Below are positions 1 to 4,010 of a stretch of DNA of 6,844 bases, piece by piece. The translations under genes and the position numbers were made by a program. Source of the DNA: DATEOR01 sp046733475 (GTDB taxonomy: Bacteria > Actinomycetota > Thermoleophilia > Gaiellales > Gaiellaceae). The notes below the pieces were generated by a model, which saw only the letters and a program-made list of their open reading frames with translations, was not told the origin of the DNA and made no database searches. The first letter of the stretch is position 1. Every line of letters begins with the position of its first letter. The DNA lies in the NCBI GenBank assembly GCA_046733475.1, contig JBKPPF010000042.1, positions 1 to 6,844 of the forward strand. The letters are read 5' to 3'.

Positions 1-247
1 GTCTTCGGGCCGGCCTCGTTTGCGCCTTCCACGATCTTCGGCCTCGAGCGTTACACGTCGAGGTCGGTTGCCGCCTCGATCGTCATGGACGCATCCGCCT
101 TCGGGAAGCTTTACTCCTCGCCGGTCAGCCTGCAGACCTTCTGAGCAATCGGCTGGCCAGACGAACCAGAGCCGCATCCGCATCGAGCTCAACGCGCAGG
201 TAGGCGTCGAGCGCCAGGCGGCGGCAGTTCGGATCGCGGCCTCGTAA
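1..247 (+). pseudogene. Phage major capsid protein, C-terminal remnant, frameshifted and cut by the window edge
   Basis: This looks like the last ~80 residues of an HK97-like phage major capsid protein, the shell subunit of a tailed phage head. Frame 1 from base 1 reads to a TGA at 142-144 and contains FGPASFAPSTIFGLERY and ASAFGKLYSSPVSLQTF. Frame 2 then continues from base 143 as EQSAGQTNQSRIRIELN and ends GVERQAAAVRIAAS at a TAA (245-247). The two halves join into one plausible capsid tail, with the usual pattern of a polar N/Q/T stretch, a beta strand, then GVER-type ending, if one extra T near 139-142 is removed. The N-terminal part lies outside the window. The stop overlaps the next start codon (TAATG), as in compact phage operons. 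The family call rests on recalled resemblance, not a search. The frameshift itself is directly visible. Confidence 0.6.
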
Positions 248-402
248 TGGCCGAGAAGAAGAAAGCCAAGAGCACGTTCATCGTCCGAACGGACGCGGTG
301 CACGCCTCGAGCGGCAAACCGCACTTCTACGGCGAGAAGGTTCAGCTCTCCGACGAGGAAGCGAAGCCGGTGCTCAAAGACCGGAAGGTGAGCAAGGCGT
401 GA
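247..402 (+). CDS. Small phage-type protein (51 aa) following the capsid gene
   Basis: This intact 51-codon ORF starts MAEKKKAKSTFIVRTDAV and ends KDRKVSKA before a TGA. Its ATG overlaps the capsid stop (TAATG), and its own stop overlaps a GTG start (GTGA), so it sits in a tight chain of coupled ORFs. The protein has a basic N-terminus, one likely beta segment (TFIVRTDAV), then FYGEKVQLSDEEAKPVLKD. That last part resembles the 'raised value, then SDEEA...' pattern of small proteins often found just after phage capsid genes. No catalytic motif, signal peptide or membrane segment is visible. The function is unknown. Position and style support a phage structural-region gene, but its relatives around it are broken, so it may no longer be expressed. 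Confidence 0.5.
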   Translation: MAEKKKAKSTFIVRTDAVHASSGKPHFYGEKVQLSDEEAKPVLKDRKVSKA

Positions 403-530
403 CGCTCGTTCCACGGCACGTTTACCTCGCCCCGCGCACCGTCAAGCCGCGCCCTACCAAGTGGCCCGCCAAGCACGAGAACGGCTGGGCGAGCATCCCC
501 CGGCAGGCGTGGGCCCTCTCCCGATCGTGA
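399..530 (+). CDS. Possible small phage ORF (43 aa), start coupled by GTGA overlap; probably truncated
   Basis: A GTG at 399-401 overlaps the preceding TGA by four bases (GTGA), a common translational-coupling arrangement. It opens a 43-codon frame beginning MTLVPRHVYLAPRTVKPRP and ending QAWALSRS. The first ~30 residues use codons typical of the region. After that the reading frame loses any recognisable character and stops at 528-530. I do not recognise the protein. The best reading is the N-terminus of another phage gene, whose remainder was lost or frameshifted. It could also be chance. Confidence 0.3.
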   Translation: MTLVPRHVYLAPRTVKPRPTKWPAKHENGWASIPRQAWALSRS

Positions 531-725
531 GCCTCAACTCGACCGCGAGCTCCCGCCCTGGTGGGCGGGCCGTATCGAGAGGACGTGCCGAAGTGAAGGA
601 CTGCGTGTCGCACTGTGACTCCGAAGTACCAAACACCCGCGACTGCACAGGGAGGAGCGTCGTCTCAGCGCCCCTCCCGCCTCCCTCTCAGGCGCTTAGA
701 ACGCAAATGAGGGCCTCCTAGGACC
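531..725. other. Non-coding or eroded stretch with a GC hairpin
   Basis: No convincing gene is visible on either strand here. Open frames exist, but they are rich in Ser, Arg and Pro and look like chance frames in GC-rich DNA. The only structure seen is a perfect 7-bp inverted repeat, CCCGCCC (552-558) and GGGCGGG (563-569), around a TGGT loop. No T-run follows it, so it is not a standard intrinsic terminator. The stretch is probably eroded phage coding DNA. Confidence 0.4.
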
Positions 726-812
726 ATGCCGACGCGCCTCTGCCACTGCGGACGCCGCCGGCCGTGCCCCGACCACACCCGGCCCGCCCGCCAGGTACGC
801 GCCTCCCTCTCA
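678..812. repeat. 13-bp direct repeat, 678-690 and 800-812
   Basis: CGCCTCCCTCTCA occurs twice in the same orientation, at 678-690 and 800-812. The second copy lies inside the HNH remnant and the first lies in the eroded stretch before it. Flanks do not match beyond the 13 bases. It could be a scar of a small duplication or a chance match of a pyrimidine-rich word. Confidence 0.35.
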
Positions 813-1108
813 ACCGGTAGGTGGAAGCAGGTGCGCGCTAGGTGAAACAGCGGGACGGCTACCGCTGCGTACACGGCGAGACCACCGGCCTCGTCGTCCA
901 CCACCTGACACCACACAGCCAGGGAGGCGAAGACGTTTCCAGCAACCTCGTGACGCTTTGCCGAACGTGTCACGGGATCGCACACTCGAAGCGGCTTGCA
1001 TCCGGAAAAGGCGGAGGCGGCGGCACAATAGGGACGCCCCTGGTCAATCCGCCGCCTCCACCGGGAGAGGGCAGATGCTCCGATTGGAACTGGGAGCGGA
1101 ACATCTGA
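726..1108 (+). pseudogene. HNH endonuclease remnant, split by a one-base deletion
   Basis: HNH proteins are small zinc-supported nucleases, common in phage genomes near packaging genes. Frame 3 from the ATG at 726 gives MPTRLCHCGRRRPCPDH, with a CxC..C..H N-terminal metal-binding look, and runs to LSTGRWKQVRAR before a TGA at 843. Frame 2 continues at 842 as VKQRDGYRC, then LVVHHLTPHSQGGED, SNLVTLCRTCHGIAH, and stops at 1106-1108. Joined, these form a normal HNH layout: the HH pair, then the Asn, then the CxxCH. One missing base near 842 explains the split. A second defect is also visible: the usual CxxC after GYRC reads CVHGE, so the second zinc Cys is gone. The C-terminal tail (Gly5 ... Pro5) is encoded by a large inverted repeat. 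It is very probably inactive. Confidence 0.75.
1013..1059. repeat. 11-bp perfect inverted repeat with a nested 4-bp stem
   Basis: GGAGGCGGCGG at 1013-1023 is the exact reverse complement of CCGCCGCCTCC at 1049-1059. The 25-base interval holds a second small stem, AGGG (1030-1033) with CCCT (1038-1041). In the HNH reading frame the two arms encode runs of five Gly and five Pro. No T-run follows on either strand, so it is not a canonical intrinsic terminator. It may be a structured RNA element or a cruciform inside the decayed gene. Confidence 0.6.
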
Positions 1109-1216
1109 CGGCGACGGGCCTGCGGCTAACCCCGGCGCCGCATGAATCAGGGTAGCTCTTTTTTGAGGAAGACGGCCGCCACACCCGCCCAGTTTTTGCG
1201 AGAAAAACGGTTAGTC
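1109..1216. other. Short intergenic spacer, no gene seen
   Basis: No coding frame with character is visible. A weak AT hairpin, GTTTTT (1192-1197) with AAAAAC (1203-1208), lies just before the ATG at 1217. A T6 run (1159-1164) is present but has no adjacent stem. Confidence 0.4.
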
Positions 1217-1378
1217 ATGAAGAAGTGCGGTAAGGCCAGGAACTGAAGGAGAGAGCCGAGTTTCCGCGGAAGCGGCGGAAGGACGGGCTGGGCTCGTGGT
1301 GTCTGCTGTGCCATACGGAGCACATGCGCGAGCTGCGGGCGAAGAAGCGCGAGGCCGAGGCGGAGGCCGGGAGATGCC
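1217..1378 (+). pseudogene. Small zinc-ribbon protein (CxxC...CxxC), broken by a one-base deletion
   Basis: The ATG at 1217 reads MKKCGKARN and stops at 1244-1246. Frame 1 of the same stretch reads ELKERAEFPRKRRKDGLGSW, then CLLCHTEHMRELRAKKREAE. Restoring one T before base 1235 turns the junction into CGKCQELKERAEF. This gives CxxC, a ~20-residue basic 'EFPRKRRKDGLGSW' segment, CxxCH and a charged helix. That is the familiar pattern of small phage zinc-ribbon proteins, some related to recombination endonuclease VII. Its exact end is unclear, because frame 1 runs past the start of the next gene; the end given is approximate. No good Shine-Dalgarno precedes the ATG. The zinc-ribbon reconstruction is convincing. 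A nuclease function is only a family-level possibility. Confidence 0.6.
1362..1366 (+). promoter_or_regulatory. Shine-Dalgarno GGAGG for the ATG at 1374
   Basis: GGAGG lies 7 bases before the ATG at 1374. It supports that ATG as the original start of the ~113-codon ORF, even though the present frame breaks at once. Confidence 0.5.
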
Positions 1379-1711
1379 GTCCTGACGGTCGCGGTCGTTG
1401 CTGGCGACGACGGGAAGCCGAAGGGGCACGCCTTCATCGACGGGCAGCCCCGGGAGGGTGTTTTCGCTTACCCCGCCCTGGTCAACGGTCGCGTGCTCGT
1501 CTTCCTGAACCTGCCCATGCTCGGCCCCTTTGAGCCCCAGGTGTTTGCGAACTTCGGCGAGACGGGTGTATTCGCTTCTGAGGTGAGCCTGCCTCTAGGG
1601 GCTCTCCCCTGGCCCCCGGATCCGACTAGGGGGTTCGTCTTCCGGCTCGGTGATCTCGACAAGTTCGTCAAAGGCGATCCGGTGCTTGCAGCGGAGCCGG
1701 TCGAAGCCTAA
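1374..1711 (+). pseudogene. Unrecognised ~113-codon ORF, frameshifted directly after its start codon
   Basis: Frame 2 carries a codon-rich, G/C-ending reading frame from about 1376 to a TAA at 1709-1711: AVLTVAVVAGDDGKPKGHAF, then VFAYPALVNGRVLVFLNLPM, then FVFRLGDLDKFVKGDPV. It has no start codon in its own frame near the 5' end. An ATG at 1374-1376 lies 7 bases after a clear GGAGG (1362-1366), but in its own frame it stops after three codons. Adding one base after that ATG would give MAVLTVAVVAG..., so a one-base deletion most likely killed translation. The protein is hydrophobic and beta-rich with no obvious signal peptide or membrane helix. I do not recognise the family. It sits between a phage zinc-ribbon gene and the integrase remnant, so a phage accessory role is likely. 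Confidence 0.5.
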
Positions 1712-1716
1712 GCGCG

Positions 1717-2130
1717 ATGGCCCCGGCTTTCTTCATCAAGTTCCCGCTCGAGGCAAGGCCGCAGGTCTTCTCGGATGTGAACAACGACGCCGAGGAGCTT
1801 AACGCCTCGCATCGACACCCCCTCCTCTTCCCGGGCACTCGTGGCGGCTACCTGAACCTCAACGAGTGGCGAGCTGATGAATGGACGCCTGCCGTCCGGG
1901 CCGCGGGGCTCGAGCACCGGACGCCCTATGGGCTCAGCCACACCTTCGCCACGTTCTCGATCGCGGCGGGCGTCTCTCTCTTCGAGCTCGCCCGCTTCAT
2001 GGGCACGAGCGCCGACCAAATCGACCGCACTTACGGCCACCGCCTTCCCGACGCCATCGACCGGACGCGGGCCGCACACGATGCCTCCCTCGCCCGTAAT
2101 GGTACGGAAGTGGCACAAACCGCCCATTAG
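1717..2130 (+). pseudogene. Tyrosine recombinase (phage integrase) C-terminal remnant, box II Arg replaced by Ser
   Basis: From about residue 33 (HPLLFPGTRGGYLNLNEWR) this is the C-terminal catalytic end of an actinobacterial tyrosine recombinase, which cuts and rejoins DNA at att sites. LSHTFATF (73-80) is box II and DRTYGH (103-108) carries the nucleophile Tyr106. Two defects are plain. The N-terminal arm- and core-binding domains and the box I Arg are missing. The box II Arg is Ser74 (AGC at 1936-1938), one base from the Arg codon CGC. Full-length relatives have roughly 350-400 residues; this has 137. The first ~30 residues (MAPAFFIKFPLEARPQVFSD...) do not look like integrase and may be the start of another phage gene joined by a deletion near 1800. 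The stop lies 56 bases from the 3' end of tRNA-Pro, the usual place for an integrase beside its attachment site. Confidence 0.8.
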
Positions 2131-2151
2131 GAGCCAAAAGCCTCGATTACC

Positions 2152-2179
2152 GAAAAGCCCCGTCTATACGGGGCTTTTC
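2152..2179 (-). terminator. Strong, probably bidirectional intrinsic terminator after tRNA-Pro
   Basis: A perfect 12-bp stem, GAAAAGCCCCGT (2152-2163) with ACGGGGCTTTTC (2168-2179), closes a 4-base loop. Read on the - strand it begins 7 bases after the tRNA 3' end and finishes with a TTTT run. Read on the + strand it also ends in TTTT, 21 bases after the integrase remnant. It would end transcription from both sides. Confidence 0.85.
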
Positions 2180-2186
2180 ACTATCA

Positions 2187-2261
2187 TCGGGGCGCCGAGA
2201 TTTGAACTCGGGACCTCTAGTCCCCCAGACTAGCGCGCTAACCAGGCTGCGCCACGCCCCG
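2187..2261 (-). tRNA. tRNA-Pro, anticodon GGG
   Basis: The reverse strand folds into a complete cloverleaf of 75 nt. The acceptor stem is CGGGGCG with CGCCCCG (7 of 7 pairs). The D stem is GCGC/GCGC around AGCCTGGTTA. The anticodon stem is CTAGT/ACTAG with loop CTGGGGG, giving GGG at positions 34-36. The variable loop is AGGTC. The T stem is CCGAG/CTCGG with loop TTCAAAT, and the discriminator base is A. The CGGGG 5' end is typical of bacterial tRNA-Pro. CCA is not encoded (TGA follows the discriminator), so it must be added by the CCA-adding enzyme. It decodes CCC, and CCU by wobble. An integrase remnant lies off its 3' end and a terminator follows directly. It is on the same strand as proS, about 1.7 kb away. 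Confidence 0.95.
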
Positions 2262-2280
2262 TGCCTGGCAACGATAGCGG

Positions 2281-3714
2281 ATGCCTCCACGTATTCTCGT
2301 GAGCACGGACACATCGCCCCACCCCACTCCAGACCTCGACGACCCCGGGGCCGTTTCGACGCTGGGCACGCTGCTCGTGGCGGCCGGCTATACCGCCGAC
2401 GGCTTGAGGGAACGGCTCGGCATCGAGTACGAGCTCTACGCTCGAGCGACCGACATTCCCCTCCACCTTCAGCGCGTATCCGAGGGGAAACCGCTCGACA
2501 CCCTGATCAGGCTCTTCTTCCTCGGAGACCAGGTGCCCTGGCAAGATGCCGCCGCGGCGCTTCCGGGGCTCGACCCGGACCGGCTCGTGGCGGCAGGCGT
2601 CCTCGAAGCCCCAGGCGAGGACGTGCGCGCGACCGTCCGCCTGGTCCCGCACAAGGATGTCCTCGTCGCCTACGAGCCCGGCGCGGAGCCGCCGGAAGGA
2701 TCGCACCTGCTGGCCAACATGACGGTCCGCATGCACTTCGTCTCCGCGCTCCAGGCCGAGGCCGCAACGGGAATGCACGCGCTCCTCGCCGCACGGCATA
2801 CGGACCGCACGGTCGCGGTCGAGGCGGATGCAGGGGCGCTGACGCTGATCCGGACCGGCGCGCTGCTGAACGCGCTCGACAATCTCGACGTCGTCGAGGG
2901 GGAGGATCTCGAGCCGATTGCCGGCCACTCCTACGGCCTCATCGTCGCCAACCCGCCGCACACCCTCTCGCCGGACGAGGACGAGCGTGCCGACACCCGT
3001 TGCCGCGAGCTCGTCAAGGCGGTCGCCTCACACCTGAGCGAGGGCGGCTTCGCCCACGTCCTGGTCACGTGGGTGCTCGGGACGGGCGAGGACTGGTGGG
3101 CGCCGCTCGAGCAGTGGGTCGCGGGTACCGGATGCGACGCTCTTTTTCTCCTCGAGCGCGAGGACGACCCGGCCGGATACGCCGCCGCGCACGTGGACGC
3201 GGGTTCGCTCGCCCGCTGGACCGGCTTCCTCCGAGATCTCGCTGCCGACAGGGTCGCTTCGGGTGCGATCGTCATGCGACGCCGCTCCCGCGGGACGAAC
3301 TGGGCGCGCCACGAGGTCATCCCGGAGGTCGAGCTCGGCCCTGCCGGCGACCAGATCGTGCGCACGTTCGTCAATCACGACCTCCTCGTCTCGCTCCCGA
3401 CCGAAGACCAGCTGCTCGACGAGGTCCTCGCCGTCGTCGAGCCGCAACGCATCGAGCAGATCTGGCGCCACAAGGATGACGGGATGGAGCTCGAGAGCGC
3501 CCGTGTCCGCCTCGAATGGGGTCTCGGCTTCAGCGTCGGCGTCGACGCGTACACGATCGAGCTTCTCGCGCGTGTCGACGGGCGTAGACGGCTGCGCGAC
3601 CTGTTCGCCGAGATCGCCCGCGACTCCCAGCTCGAGGAGGACTCGGTCGCGCGCGCCGGGCTTCCGGCCGTGCGTCGTTTGCTGGAACTCGGGTTCCTGG
3701 CCCGAGCGACCTAG
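2281..3714 (+). CDS. Methyltransferase-fold protein (477 aa), DUF7059-type architecture, motif I apparently lost
   Basis: The layout matches a family of ~500-aa actinobacterial proteins with a class I SAM-dependent methyltransferase core between two helical, winged-helix-like domains; I recall the N-terminal one as DUF7059. The N-terminal domain is about 25-125 (LLVAAGYTADGL, LIRLFFLGDQVPW). The core is about 140-330. The C-terminal domain is about 400-475 (ARVDGRRRLRDLF, LPAVRRLLELGFL). In the core, the strand 2 acidic residue E181 (AVE) and the motif IV-like NPPH (224-227) remain, as in N-methyltransferases of the N/D-PP-Y/F type. The glycine-rich SAM loop, expected as D-x-G-x-G-x-G just before ALLAARHTDR, reads QAEAATGMH (158-166), and NPPF/Y is NPPH. 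Either catalysis is lost or the fold binds something else. The ATG at 2281 has no Shine-Dalgarno and lies only 19 bases from the divergent tRNA, so the start is uncertain; GTG 2299 is an alternative. Its stop overlaps that of the convergent XRE gene. The substrate is unknown. Confidence 0.8.
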   Translation: MPPRILVSTDTSPHPTPDLDDPGAVSTLGTLLVAAGYTADGLRERLGIEYELYARATDIPLHLQRVSEGKPLDTLIRLFFLGDQVPWQDAAAALPGLDPDRLVAAGVLEAPGEDVRATVRLVPHKDVLVAYEPGAEPPEGSHLLANMTVRMHFVSALQAEAATGMHALLAARHTDRTVAVEADAGALTLIRTGALLNALDNLDVVEGEDLEPIAGHSYGLIVANPPHTLSPDEDERADTRCRELVKAVASHLSEGGFAHVLVTWVLGTGEDWWAPLEQWVAGTGCDALFLLEREDDPAGYAAAHVDAGSLARWTGFLRDLAADRVASGAIVMRRRSRGTNWARHEVIPEVELGPAGDQIVRTFVNHDLLVSLPTEDQLLDEVLAVVEPQRIEQIWRHKDDGMELESARVRLEWGLGFSVGVDAYTIELLARVDGRRRLRDLFAEIARDSQLEEDSVARAGLPAVRRLLELGFLARAT

Positions 3715-4010
3715 GCGTTTAGCCGTTTGTACAGGCGGTCGACGAGCTCGGGCATGCGCTCGAGCCGGTCGGTAATCACGCGGATGCGGTACTCGCGGAA
3801 GTGCTCCGGTTCGACGCGGAGGGACTTCGCAAGCGTGGCGATCACCTCGTTGGACGGCACGGGTCGGTTCCCGTGCGCGAGGTGGTTCAGATACCCGGCG
3901 GAGAGCCCAGTCTTCTCGGCAAGGCCGCGGTAGGTCGTCCCGCGCTCCGCCATCAGGGCCTGGATCGTCTCGCCGAAGGGCTCTTCGCTGAACCGCCGCT
4001 TACGCGCCAT
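3711..4010 (-). CDS. XRE-family helix-turn-helix protein (99 aa)
   Basis: This is a small, probably cytoplasmic DNA-binding protein. An XRE/Cro-type HTH spans about residues 12-72. TYRGLAEKTGLSAGYLNHL (25-43) covers the turn and recognition helix, followed by GNRPVPSNEVIATLAKSLRV (47-66). The C-terminal ~25 residues (RVITDRLERMPELVDRLYKR) look like a helix that may mediate dimer contacts. The ATG at 4010 is chosen because GGGAGG lies 8 bases upstream and because the HTH alignment starts right after it. Longer frames upstream only read proS out of frame. The start overlaps the proS stop by 11 bases, so it is probably translated from the ispG-proS transcript. Its stop (TAG, 3713-3711) overlaps the stop of the convergent methyltransferase-like gene. 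Targets are not evident; autoregulation or control of this locus is only a possibility. Confidence 0.85.
   Translation of the reverse strand: MARKRRFSEEPFGETIQALMAERGTTYRGLAEKTGLSAGYLNHLAHGNRPVPSNEVIATLAKSLRVEPEHFREYRIRVITDRLERMPELVDRLYKRLNA

Noticed and set aside
461..721. 86-codon + strand frame after the 43-codon ORF
   Set aside because: Composition is that of random GC-rich DNA (Ser, Arg, Pro) with no motif and no ribosome-binding site.
1121..1164. Hairpin TGCGGC/GCCGCA followed by a T6 run as a terminator
   Set aside because: The T-run is 16 bases after the stem and the loop is long, so it does not fit an intrinsic terminator.
1192..1208. AT-rich hairpin GTTTTT/AAAAAC before the ATG at 1217
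   Set aside because: Only six weak pairs. No operator, promoter or terminator pattern could be tied to it.
1708..2127. 139-codon - strand frame opposite the integrase remnant
   Set aside because: Mirrors a frame with clear recombinase motifs and shows none itself.
2202..3479. A 425-codon + strand frame overlapping the tRNA and the methyltransferase-like gene
   Set aside because: Extremely Arg/Ala/Pro-rich, no domain, runs through the tRNA, and is the out-of-frame shadow of a clear coding frame.
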